Source: Pollutimonas sp. M17
GTDB taxonomy: Bacteria > Pseudomonadota > Gammaproteobacteria > Burkholderiales > Burkholderiaceae_B
Assembly (NCBI RefSeq): GCF_025836975.1
Contig: NZ_CP107548.1
Coordinates: 2,604,001-2,668,000, forward strand
Direction: 5' to 3'
Length of the DNA: 64,000 nucleotides
Below, piece by piece: positions 1-10,872 of this stretch. The translations under genes and the position numbers were made by a program. The notes under the pieces are model-generated. The model saw only the letters and a list, made by a program, of their open reading frames with translations, was not told where the DNA came from and made no database searches. The first letter of the stretch is position 1, and every line of letters starts with the position of its first letter.

Positions 1-2216
1 GCGAAATCGGCGCCCATCAGGGCGGGCGCCTTGTCCCGGCGGCGCGCCACCCGCCAGGCCGCCACGCCCCCCGCCGCGAACAGGGCGGCCAGCAGCCACA
101 AGGGCCACCACAGCGGAGCATTCCATTCCTTGATCTTTTGCGCACGCAAGGCCGGGTCGATCCGGTAGTACTGCAAGGTATTGCGCACCATTTGCGTGGG
201 CTTGGCGTTGCCCACCCATGCCTGGTAGGCTCCGCCCGACTTGGGGAAATAGCCGAACATCCAGGGCGCGTCCTTCTGGACGATGGCCACCATCTTGTGC
301 ACCAGTTCTTCCTTCTCGGGGCCGTCGTCCAGGAAACGCATCTGTTCGAACAGGCGGTCGAATTCAGGATTCCGGTAGTTCGAGGCGTTCTCGCCGCCGT
401 TGGCGGCCTTGGCGTTGGGACCGTACAGCAGGAACAGGAAGTTCTCGGCGTCCGGATAATCGGCGACCCAGCCCCACATATACATCTGGGCGCTGCCATT
501 GCGCATCTTGTCCTGGAAACGGTTGTAATCGGTGGCTCGCACCTCGAGCTGCACATTCAGGGCCGCCAGCTGGCGGCGCATCCAGTCCAGCATGGCGCTG
601 GAACCCATGCCGCCGGCGGAATCGAAATACAGGATGAGGGGCTTGCCGGTCTGCGCGCTGCGGCCGTCCGGGTAGCCGGCCTCGCGCAGCAACTGCCTGG
701 CCTCGTCCAGCGAACGCCTGACCGCCCTGCCGTTCTCCAGTTTATACACTTGGCGGTTCAGCCCTTCGGGCGGATCCTGATAGCCCGGCACGCCGGGCGG
801 CACCGGCCCGTACGCCACCTGCGCCTCGTCGTTCTGGAAGATCGATACGAACTGCTCCCAGTCGAAGGCAATGCTGATCGCCTGCCTGAGCTTGCGGTTC
901 TTTTCCTGCTGCTCGGGCGTATCGCCTCCGCCCAGCACGGGATCCAGCCAATTGAAGCCCAGGTAATAAAGCTGCGCCTCGGTGGAGCTGCGCAATTGCA
1001 GGCCATGGTCCTGGTAAAGCGCCGCCTTCTGCTCGGAATCGCCGGCCGCCACCCGCATGGCCACGCCATAGTCGCCCCGGTCGGCTTGCGGTATGTCGTA
1101 ATAGCCTTGCAGGAACTTGCCCATCAGCGGCACGCTTTCCTTCTCCAGCGAAAAAACGATGCGGTCGATGAAAGGCGTAAGCTTGCCGCAATCGTCCAGC
1201 AGGCCGGCCTGGCGGTCGCCCGGCTCGCCCCGGCACGGATAGGGTTCACCGCGGAAGTTGGGATTGCGCTGCAGGACGTGGCGGCGGTTCACGATGGATT
1301 CGGCCAGCATGTAGGGGCCTGTGCCCACCGGCCAGGTGTTCAGGGAAAGATTGTGTTCCGCCATGCCGGGCTGATGATAAAAGCGGTCGGCCTCCCAAGG
1401 TATGGGTGCCGTGAAGGTCATGGCCAGCCAGTATTTGAACTGGGGATACTTGCCGATGACCTTGATGCGCAGGGTGTGCTTGTCGACGGCCTGCACGCCC
1501 TCGAAGCCTTCCTTGCGCAAATCCAGCCAGCCCTGCGCGCCATCCGGTTCAGCCTGGGCACGCAAGGCCTGATCCACCTGCTTCAGGCGCCCGCCATAAT
1601 CGCGCATGCCCACCACGTGCTCGGCCATCACCCCATAGATGGGCGAAACGACGCGCGGGCTGGCCAGTCGCCGGAAGGCATAGACGTAATCATCGGCCAG
1701 CAGCTCGCGCGTTCCCGTCCGCTCGAAGTCGTCCATGCCGAACTTGTCGACGAGCTGGCCGGGTGCGATCGGCCAGTAGGCATAGCCGCCCTCCGCGTCG
1801 CGGGCAAAAGCGGGATGGGGCTGGAACAGGATGCCGGGCTTGATGCGGATGTCGTACACGCTGACGGCCACGTCCTGACCGGGCGCATCGGCCGGCAGGC
1901 GGCGGCCATCCTTGTCGAAATAGGCGGGGGGGTCGATGGATGCCGCGGCCCGTGGCACCAGGACGTAGGGCCGCGCCAGGTAATCGTAGCCGTACAGCGG
2001 CTCATAGATCGAATAGGTGAAGGGGGTTTCGTCGGTCGAATACGAACTGGCCGGATCCAGGTATTTGGGCGACCGCTGGGTAAAGGCCGTGTGCATCACA
2101 TTGGCCTGTTCCAGGCCCTTGGCATAGGGGCTGTTCACCGGCTCGGGCGAACAGCCCGCCAGCAGGCACGCCGCCAGCAGGGCCCCAAGGCCGCGCAGGA
2201 TTCCCGTGCCTAGCAC
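1..2216 (-). CDS. ABC transporter substrate-binding lipoprotein, peptide/OppA-type (SBP_bac_5), 3' end outside window
   Basis: Family 5 periplasmic binding protein expected to deliver oligopeptides or similar ligands to an ABC importer. About 738 codons lie in the window and the gene runs off the left edge. The N-terminus has a lipoprotein signal with lipobox LLAGC around residue 21. The body reads as SBP_bac_5 (NTWPVGTGPYML, LGFNWLDPVLGGGDTPEQ, RQAISIAFDWEQFVS). Near the C-terminus is a hydrophobic stretch (WPLWLLAALFAAGGVAAW) followed by a basic tail, so the protein looks anchored at both ends. The GTG start at 2216 is inferred: it overlaps the stop of the upstream nuclease gene (GTGCTAG), suggesting translational coupling. 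Permease genes would be expected beyond position 1 but cannot be seen. Confidence 0.85.
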   Translation of the reverse strand, partial: MLGTGILRGLGALLAACLLAGCSPEPVNSPYAKGLEQANVMHTAFTQRSPKYLDPASSYSTDETPFTYSIYEPLYGYDYLARPYVLVPRAAASIDPPAYFDKDGRRLPADAPGQDVAVSVYDIRIKPGILFQPHPAFARDAEGGYAYWPIAPGQLVDKFGMDDFERTGTRELLADDYVYAFRRLASPRVVSPIYGVMAEHVVGMRDYGGRLKQVDQALRAQAEPDGAQGWLDLRKEGFEGVQAVDKHTLRIKVIGKYPQFKYWLAMTFTAPIPWEADRFYHQPGMAEHNLSLNTWPVGTGPYMLAESIVNRRHVLQRNPNFRGEPYPCRGEPGDRQAGLLDDCGKLTPFIDRIVFSLEKESVPLMGKFLQGYYDIPQADRGDYGVAMRVAAGDSEQKAALYQDHGLQLRSSTEAQLYYLGFNWLDPVLGGGDTPEQQEKNRKLRQAISIAFDWEQFVSIFQNDEAQVAYGPVPPGVPGYQDPPEGLNRQVYKLENGRAVRRSLDEARQLLREAGYPDGRSAQTGKPLILYFDSAGGMGSSAMLDWMRRQLAALNVQLEVRATDYNRFQDKMRNGSAQMYMWGWVADYPDAENFLFLLYGPNAKAANGGENASNYRNPEFDRLFEQMRFLDDGPEKEELVHKMVAIVQKDAPWMFGYFPKSGGAYQAWVGNAKPTQMVRNTLQYYRIDPALRAQKIKEWNAPLWWPLWLLAALFAAGGVAAWRVARRRDKAPALMGADF

Positions 2217-2878
2217 CGCTGCTTCTGCCAGCATTGATAACGCCAAACCCATGGCGGAACCGGGTCGGGCTCCCGCCAGATCCCCTGGCGGTCCGCCTTG
2301 GCCTGGCGCTCCAGTTCGGGCAGCTTGCCGTCGCGCATGAATTTTCCGCGCCCTTCCATATTGGCCCAGGCCATGCCGCTTTGAACCTGTTTCCGGTTGG
2401 CCGTCGTGCCGCCCTCCAGCGGCACTTCGCAAATATTGCGCTCGTAGCGGTCGCGCTCGAAGCAGGCCACCGTAATGGTCCTGCCCGCGATCAGGGCCGC
2501 CAGCGCATCCCTGGAAGCCTGCGCATAAGCCTGGCCGGGCCGCTCGCGGTCTTTGCCCACTTCGGGCGCGTCGATGCTGGCCAGGCGCACCCTTTGCTGC
2601 CTGCCCTGCACCAGCAGATTGAAGGTGTCGCCGTCCGCGACACGGACCACGCGGCCGGTCAGTTCGTAGCCGCCCGCTACGCTTGCAGCGCCGGCCGGCC
2701 CGGGCCGGGCCTGGGCGGCGGGCTCGCCGAAATCGATGGCGCCGGCCGCCGCCAGCCCGGCGGCCACGACCAGCACGAGCACCTGGGTCCAGCGCCTGGC
2801 CATGAGGGCGCCGACCAGCCTGCGCAGCACATTATTCAATACTCCGTTCACTCGTTCCCCGTATCGATGCAAGCCCAT
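2210..2878 (-). CDS. Thermonuclease family protein (staphylococcal nuclease-like), membrane-anchored
   Basis: 222 residues. SNase-fold Ca-dependent nuclease domain from about residue 72 to 205. The family acid is in RVADGDTFNL, the first catalytic arginine and glutamate lie in RVRLASIDAPE, and the second arginine region is DRYERNICEV. A single hydrophobic segment (residues about 31-48) precedes the domain, so the enzyme is probably tethered to the membrane with the domain in the periplasm. A short AGGG-type ribosome site lies 4 nt before the chosen ATG; an internal ATG at 2803, just before the hydrophobic segment, is the alternative. The stop overlaps the start of the binding-protein gene, an unusual operon partner. 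Physiological substrate is unknown. Confidence 0.82.
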   Translation of the reverse strand: MGLHRYGERVNGVLNNVLRRLVGALMARRWTQVLVLVVAAGLAAAGAIDFGEPAAQARPGPAGAASVAGGYELTGRVVRVADGDTFNLLVQGRQQRVRLASIDAPEVGKDRERPGQAYAQASRDALAALIAGRTITVACFERDRYERNICEVPLEGGTTANRKQVQSGMAWANMEGRGKFMRDGKLPELERQAKADRQGIWREPDPVPPWVWRYQCWQKQRC

Positions 2879-2934
2879 GCACCCTGCCCGGAAGCCGGCG
2901 GGGCTGATCGATTATAGGGGTTGGACGCGCCCGG

Positions 2935-4575
2935 TCAAACCGGCCAGGCGCGTTCGAGGACGCTGTTCAGCGCCGACGGCGAGGTGGCCAGCCCATAGAC
3001 CCGTCCTCCCGCGCCCTTGTAGCGGCTTTGCACGAAAGCGTCGGCCAGCCCCTGCGGAGCATGACGCCGCAACAAGCCGGCCTGCACCAGAAGCACCAGT
3101 TCCTGCGCGACATAGCGCCCCGCCGCCTCCAGATCGGGGCCGCTCAGGGCCAGCAAGGATCGCAGATGCCGCAAGCGCTCCGCCAGGACGGGCTCGTCGG
3201 CGCTGTCGCTTTCCAGCGAGCTGAAGAGGGCCTGCGCCTGTTCCGGATGCCGCTTGAGCGCCCGGAGCACGTCCAGGCACATGACATTGCCCGATCCCTC
3301 CCAGATGGAGTTGACCGGCGCCTCGCGATACAGCCTGGCCATGGGGCCGTCCTCGATATAGCCATTGCCGCCCCAGACCTCCATGCACTCGGCCGTCGCC
3401 TCGATCGCGCGCTTGCACACCCAGAACTTGGCCGCCGGCGTAAGGATGCGGCGATAGGCCTGGTCCACCAGGTCATCGGACGGGTCGAAAGCCCGCGCAA
3501 GGCGCAGGGCCAGGGCCGTGGCCGCCTCGCTTTCCAGGACCAGGTCCATCAGCACGCTTTGCATCAGGGGCTGCCTTATCAGCGGGTGGCCGAACGCAAT
3601 CCGGTGGCGCGCATGATGCAAGGCCTGGACGACGGCCTGCCTGAGCAGGGCCGCGCTGCCCAGCACGCAGTCCAGCCGCGTATACGCGGCCATCTCGACC
3701 AGCGTGGGAATGCCCCGCCCTTCCTCGCCGACCAGCACCCCGGTGGCGTCCAGGAACTCGACCTCGACGCTGGCATTGGACGCATTGCCCAGCTTGTTCT
3801 TCAGCCGCTGGATGTGGACCGGGTTCTTGCTGCCGTCGTCCAGCCAGCGCGGCACGTAGAAGCATGAATAGTCCTGGCCATGCCGGGCCAGCACCAGGTG
3901 CGCATCGGACATGGGCGAGGACAGGAACCATTTGTGGCCGACCAGGCGATAGGGCTGCCCGCGCCCCGGCTGACCCAGCGGCTCGGCCCGCGTGGTGTTG
4001 CCGCGCAGATCGGAGCCGCCCTGCTTTTCGGTCATGCCCATGCCCACCATCATGGATGTCTTGCGCGACAGCGGCGCGTCGCGTTCGTCGTATTGCAGGC
4101 CATACAGGTACGCGCGGACCGACTCGAACCATTCCTCTTTCTGCAGCAGCGGTATGGCGGCCGAGGTCATGGTGGCCGGGCACAGCGTGCCGGCCTCGAC
4201 CTGGCCGTGCATGAGATAGGCCGCCGCGCGAGCCACCTGCGCGCCGGGTCCGGGCGCCGACCAGGCGCTGCAATGCATGCCTTGCAGGAAGGCCATGCGC
4301 ATGAGCCGGTGCCAGGCCGGATGGAAGCGGACCCGGTCCACGCGGTGGCCCAACCGGTCATGGGTTTCCAGTTCGGGCCGGTACCGGTTGGCATCGTGCC
4401 CCAGCGCAAAGGTCTCTTTCAGGCCCAGGCGCCCACCGTAGTGCAGCAGCGCTTCGCGATGCGCCTGGCCGCCCTCCCGGATGACGCCTTCCTGCAGCGC
4501 CGTGTCGCTGGCGTACAGGTTGTAGTCGCCCAGTTCGGGAACCTGGTTGGTCACTTCATGCGTAACCCAGTTCAT
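2935..4575 (-). CDS. aidB: AidB-type acyl-CoA dehydrogenase family protein (alkylation-response flavoprotein)
   Basis: 546 residues, close to the 541 of E. coli AidB, and similar along its whole length by recognition: N-terminal NLYASDTALQEG, RFHPAWHRLMR, the flavin-site signature GMGMTEKQGGSDLRGNTTRA, GHKWFLSSPMSDAHL, and PVNSIWEGSGNVMCLDVLRA. AidB is an FAD-containing ACAD-fold protein of the Ada response that binds DNA and is thought to protect it from, or destroy, alkylating agents. The start was placed at MNWVTHEV because homologues begin there and a GAGGTG ribosome site lies 5 nt upstream; the frame is open further upstream but that part overlaps corA. It follows corA by 29 bp on the same strand, so the two are probably cotranscribed. 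No Ada-box was identified. Confidence 0.92.
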   Translation of the reverse strand: MNWVTHEVTNQVPELGDYNLYASDTALQEGVIREGGQAHREALLHYGGRLGLKETFALGHDANRYRPELETHDRLGHRVDRVRFHPAWHRLMRMAFLQGMHCSAWSAPGPGAQVARAAAYLMHGQVEAGTLCPATMTSAAIPLLQKEEWFESVRAYLYGLQYDERDAPLSRKTSMMVGMGMTEKQGGSDLRGNTTRAEPLGQPGRGQPYRLVGHKWFLSSPMSDAHLVLARHGQDYSCFYVPRWLDDGSKNPVHIQRLKNKLGNASNASVEVEFLDATGVLVGEEGRGIPTLVEMAAYTRLDCVLGSAALLRQAVVQALHHARHRIAFGHPLIRQPLMQSVLMDLVLESEAATALALRLARAFDPSDDLVDQAYRRILTPAAKFWVCKRAIEATAECMEVWGGNGYIEDGPMARLYREAPVNSIWEGSGNVMCLDVLRALKRHPEQAQALFSSLESDSADEPVLAERLRHLRSLLALSGPDLEAAGRYVAQELVLLVQAGLLRRHAPQGLADAFVQSRYKGAGGRVYGLATSPSALNSVLERAWPV

Positions 4576-4604
4576 GATGCACCTCGCTTGCCGCCCCCGG
4601 CGGC

Positions 4605-5609
4605 CTATAGCCACTTGGCTTTCTTGAACTTCCAGTACAGCACGCCGCATGCCGCGAAGGTCAGCCCCATGATGGCCGGGTAGCCGTAGAACCAGTTCAG
4701 TTCGGGCATGACCCTGAAGTTCATGCCGTACACGCCCGCGACGGCGGTTGGAACCGCCAGTATGGCGGCCCATGCCGCCAGCTTGCGCGTGGTGTCGGTT
4801 TGCTGCGTCTGCCCTATCATCAGGCTGGCCTCGAAGGCGAAAGCCAAGGCCTCGCGCAGGCTGTTGATGAATTCGTTGGCGCGCAGGATGCGGTCGGCCA
4901 CTTCGCCGAAATAGCCCCGGCTGTCGGCATCGATGTGGCGCATCTCCACCCGCGACAGCCGCCGGCAGATTTCCGCCATGGGAGCGATGGCCGTATGGAT
5001 GCGCAACAGGTCCCGGCGCTGCCGGTACAGCCGCCGGATGTCGCTTTCGCGGAACCCGCGCAGCAGGAATTGCTGCTCTATGCCTTCCACGGCGGTCTCC
5101 AGCCTTGAGAGCGCGGCCACGTAGCGGTCCACCAGCAGGTCCAGCAAGGCCGAAGCCACATAGTCGCTGCCCCGCCCCAGGAATTCGGGGGAGTTCTCCA
5201 GCAGTTCGCGCAACTCGTGATGGGTGGCCGTCGCGCCGCGCCGTATGGTCAGCAAAAAGCCCTTGCCGATCAGTATCTGGGTATCGCCGAAGCTGGGCTT
5301 CAGGTTCTCGACTTCGACCGTGATGGCCACGATCAGCGTCATTTCTTCGTATTCAACGACTTTGGGCCGCCGATGCGGTGAAATGACCTCTTCCAGGGCC
5401 TTGCGCGAGAACCCCAGCTGTCCGCCGAGCTGTTCCAGCAAAGCGGGCTCGGGGTCCTTCAGGCCGACCCAGAGCAGGCCCGAGGACGTATCAAGGCTTG
5501 CATCGATGCGGTCCAGCGGCACCTTTTCCGGCGCGCGGCCCGAACGGTACAGCACGGACGCGATCACCGCCTTGTCGGCGGCTTCAAAAACGGCGCTATC
5601 GCCGGCCAT
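4605..5609 (-). CDS. corA: CorA-family divalent cation (magnesium/cobalt) transporter
   Basis: 334 residues. Long acidic and helical cytoplasmic N-terminal domain, then two C-terminal transmembrane helices joined by the selectivity loop; the family GMN motif appears as YGMNF near residue 295, followed by the second helix and a basic KFKKAKW tail at the C-terminus. CorA proteins form pentameric inner-membrane channels for Mg2+, Co2+ or, in the ZntB branch, Zn2+; which ion applies here cannot be read from sequence. The start MAGDSAVF has a strong GGAGGT ribosome site; the open frame extends upstream without support. Divergent from the acyl-CoA dehydrogenase gene at 5752, with a 142-bp shared promoter region. 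Confidence 0.9.
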   Translation of the reverse strand: MAGDSAVFEAADKAVIASVLYRSGRAPEKVPLDRIDASLDTSSGLLWVGLKDPEPALLEQLGGQLGFSRKALEEVISPHRRPKVVEYEEMTLIVAITVEVENLKPSFGDTQILIGKGFLLTIRRGATATHHELRELLENSPEFLGRGSDYVASALLDLLVDRYVAALSRLETAVEGIEQQFLLRGFRESDIRRLYRQRRDLLRIHTAIAPMAEICRRLSRVEMRHIDADSRGYFGEVADRILRANEFINSLREALAFAFEASLMIGQTQQTDTTRKLAAWAAILAVPTAVAGVYGMNFRVMPELNWFYGYPAIMGLTFAACGVLYWKFKKAKWL

Positions 5610-5751
5610 GTGACTTACCTCCGTTTGCAGGCATGCACGAGCATGCGGAAGGCCTGAAATCATCATAGCACCATGCTGCCGGCGCCTCCTCCGGACTGTT
5701 AAAGTATGGCTTTGACATTCCGATATTCGATACGCAGCAATAGGGGCAGAC

Positions 5752-6906
5752 ATGATCCGCGATTCCGAAACCCAAACCCTGCTGGAGGACGGCGTGCGCC
5801 GCTTCGTGCAGGAAGTCCTTGTGCCGCGCGAAGAGGAAGTCGCCGAAACCGACCGGATACCCGCCGACATCGTCGGCCAGATGAAGGAGCTGGGCCTGTT
5901 CGGGCTGTCCCTGCCCGAAGAATATGGCGGCCTGGGCGTGACCATGGAAGAAGAGGTTCGCATTGCCTTCGAGCTGGGCCAGACCTCGCCGGCGTTCCGC
6001 TCGCTGATCGGCACCAACAACGGCATAGGCGCGATGGGCATTTACCTGGACGGCACGGATGCGCAAAAGCAGGCTTATCTGCCTCGACTGGCCAGCGGCG
6101 AACTGATCGGCTCCTTCGCCCTGACCGAACCCGAGGCGGGGTCGGATGCGGCCTCGCTGCGCACGACCGCCGTGCGCGAGGGTGATTTCTATATTCTGAA
6201 CGGCACCAAGCGCTTCATCACCAATGCGCCGGAGGCCGGGATATTCACGGTCATGGCGCGCACGGATCCCGCCGTCAAGGGGGCGGGCGGCATTTCGGCA
6301 TTCATCGTCGAGGCGGACTCGCCGGGCTTGTCGCTGGGCAAGACCGACAAGAAAATGGGGCAAAAAGGGGCGCACACCAGCGACGTGATTTTCGAGAACT
6401 GCAAGGTGCCCGCGGCCAATCTGATCGGCAATCGCGAGGGGGTCGGTTTCAAGACGGCCATGAAGGTGCTGGACAAGGGCCGGCTGCATATTGCCGCCGT
6501 GGCCATCGGAGCCGCCAAGCGCATGCTGCGCGACGCCCTGGACTATGCCATGAACCGCAAGCAGTTCGGCAGCGCGATCAGCGACTTCCAGCTGGTGCAG
6601 GGGATGCTGGCCGACTCCAAGACCGAGCTCTACGCCGCGGAGTGCATGGTGATCGATGCCGCCCGCAAGCGCGACGAAGGGCGCGACGTGTCGATAGAGG
6701 CTTCATGCGCGAAGTATTTTTCCACGGAGATGTGCGGGCGGGTGGCGGATCGGGCGGTGCAGATCCACGGCGGGGCGGGCTACGTCAGCGAGTACGCGAT
6801 CGAGCGCTTTTACCGCGATGTGCGGCTGTTCCGGCTGTACGAGGGCACGTCGCAGATCCAGCAGGTCATCATTGCGCGCGGGCTGACGAAGGGCGCAAGC
6901 ATCTAG
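5752..6906 (+). CDS. Acyl-CoA dehydrogenase (FAD-dependent)
   Basis: 384 residues, the usual length for soluble short/medium-chain acyl-CoA dehydrogenases. Domains in order: N-terminal helical domain (LFGLSLPEEYGGLG), central beta domain with the signature SFALTEPEAGSDAASLRT, and C-terminal domain ending in the catalytic-base region YEGTSQIQQVIIARGL, in which the Glu is the expected alpha-proton abstractor. It catalyses the alpha,beta-dehydrogenation of an acyl-CoA and passes electrons to ETF. Chain-length or branched specificity is not deducible. Monocistronic by appearance; it is divergent from corA. It is only distantly related to the aidB product 1 kb away, so this is not a recent duplication. 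Confidence 0.93.
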   Translation: MIRDSETQTLLEDGVRRFVQEVLVPREEEVAETDRIPADIVGQMKELGLFGLSLPEEYGGLGVTMEEEVRIAFELGQTSPAFRSLIGTNNGIGAMGIYLDGTDAQKQAYLPRLASGELIGSFALTEPEAGSDAASLRTTAVREGDFYILNGTKRFITNAPEAGIFTVMARTDPAVKGAGGISAFIVEADSPGLSLGKTDKKMGQKGAHTSDVIFENCKVPAANLIGNREGVGFKTAMKVLDKGRLHIAAVAIGAAKRMLRDALDYAMNRKQFGSAISDFQLVQGMLADSKTELYAAECMVIDAARKRDEGRDVSIEASCAKYFSTEMCGRVADRAVQIHGGAGYVSEYAIERFYRDVRLFRLYEGTSQIQQVIIARGLTKGASI

Positions 6907-7037
6907 CGGTCAGGGCTTGAGCGGGATTGCATTGCTGGATGTGCCTGGATTCGGCCCTGCGGCCGGGCATCCGATAAACAGCGCTTGTGCGTTTTCAGGA
7001 CCTGCCCGTTCACGATTCATTTTCGAGGATTTGTTCA

Positions 7038-7412
7038 ATGACTGAACGTCAACTTGTTGTAGCGGGAGCCGTGATGCTGCTGATCGGCGTGGGCGCCGGA
7101 GCATTCGGCGCGCATGGCCTGAAGCGCCTGATTTCGCCGGAGATGCTGGGGGTGTGGCAGACGGCGGTACTGTATCAGCTGGTCCACGGTCTGGGGCTGC
7201 TGCTGCTTGCCGTGCTGTGCGCCCGATTCGGTGTTTCTTTGCTTGGCGTGGCGGGCGGCGTGATGCTGCTGGGGATCCTGATTTTCAGCGGCAGTTTGTA
7301 TGCGCTGGTGCTGACGGATGTGAAATGGCTGGGGGCGATTACGCCGATAGGCGGGGTGGCGTTTCTGGTGGCCTGGGGGATGGTGGCGGTGGCGGCTTAT
7401 CGGGGGAGCTGA
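7038..7412 (+). CDS. DUF423 family small membrane protein (YgdD-like)
   Basis: 124 residues with four hydrophobic segments (approximately residues 6-23, 41-60, 65-90 and 96-118) and the family opening motif GAGAFGAHGLK followed by WQTAVLYQLVHGLGLLLL. Function of DUF423 proteins is unknown; they are inner-membrane proteins found widely in proteobacteria. The start MTERQL at 7038 follows a GAGGA ribosome site; an in-frame ATG at 6987 would add a hydrophilic leader that the family lacks. It stands alone, 131 bp after the acyl-CoA dehydrogenase gene, and is separated from ligA by about 300 bp of noncoding DNA. Confidence 0.85.
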   Translation: MTERQLVVAGAVMLLIGVGAGAFGAHGLKRLISPEMLGVWQTAVLYQLVHGLGLLLLAVLCARFGVSLLGVAGGVMLLGILIFSGSLYALVLTDVKWLGAITPIGGVAFLVAWGMVAVAAYRGS

Positions 7413-7711
7413 TGGCTTTCTAAGCCACGATTCTCTCGTTTCTTTAGCACTGTTTTTTGGCATCGGGTTTTCTCTGGCTTCTCTTCTCTCTTAAGCCACG
7501 CCAGTTTTGGGATCGAACGGTTCCTGATTCTTAAGCGGCGTGGCTGGCGGGCCCAGGCCGCGCCTGGAAGGAAGATGCAGGTGTAAGGTCCGGTCTTGGC
7601 AAACACAGATCAAATAGCGGGCGATGGCAAGGCTTCGCCCCGTTCAAGCGGGCCGTTGAGACAGACCCACACGCCTACCATGAAAGACACACAGCTTGGC
7701 AGAATGCGGCT
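7413..7711. other. Intergenic region between DUF423 gene and ligA (convergent), with an inverted repeat
   Basis: No convincing gene. The stretch contains an exact 9-nt inverted repeat, agccacgcc at 7494-7502 and ggcgtggct at 7537-7545, and each arm is preceded by a short ttaag. A third partial copy, taagccacg, occurs near 7420. It lies downstream of two convergent genes, so it could be a transcription-termination or repeat element. There is no T-run typical of an intrinsic terminator beside the long hairpin. Confidence 0.4.
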
Positions 7712-10827
<3,116 letters not shown>

Positions 10828-10872
10828 TGTCAGCCTCGCCGTATTGCCAAAGGTTTAAGCGTGTGCGCACCA

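Noticed and set aside
138-2213. 691-codon plus-strand frame at the left end
   Set aside because: It is the codon-phase mirror of the binding-protein gene; only the minus-strand product has a signal, lipobox and SBP motifs.
7397-7606. 69-codon minus-strand frame downstream of ligA
   Set aside because: No ribosome site, unlikely composition and it enters the DUF423 gene; the region looks like noncoding repeat DNA.
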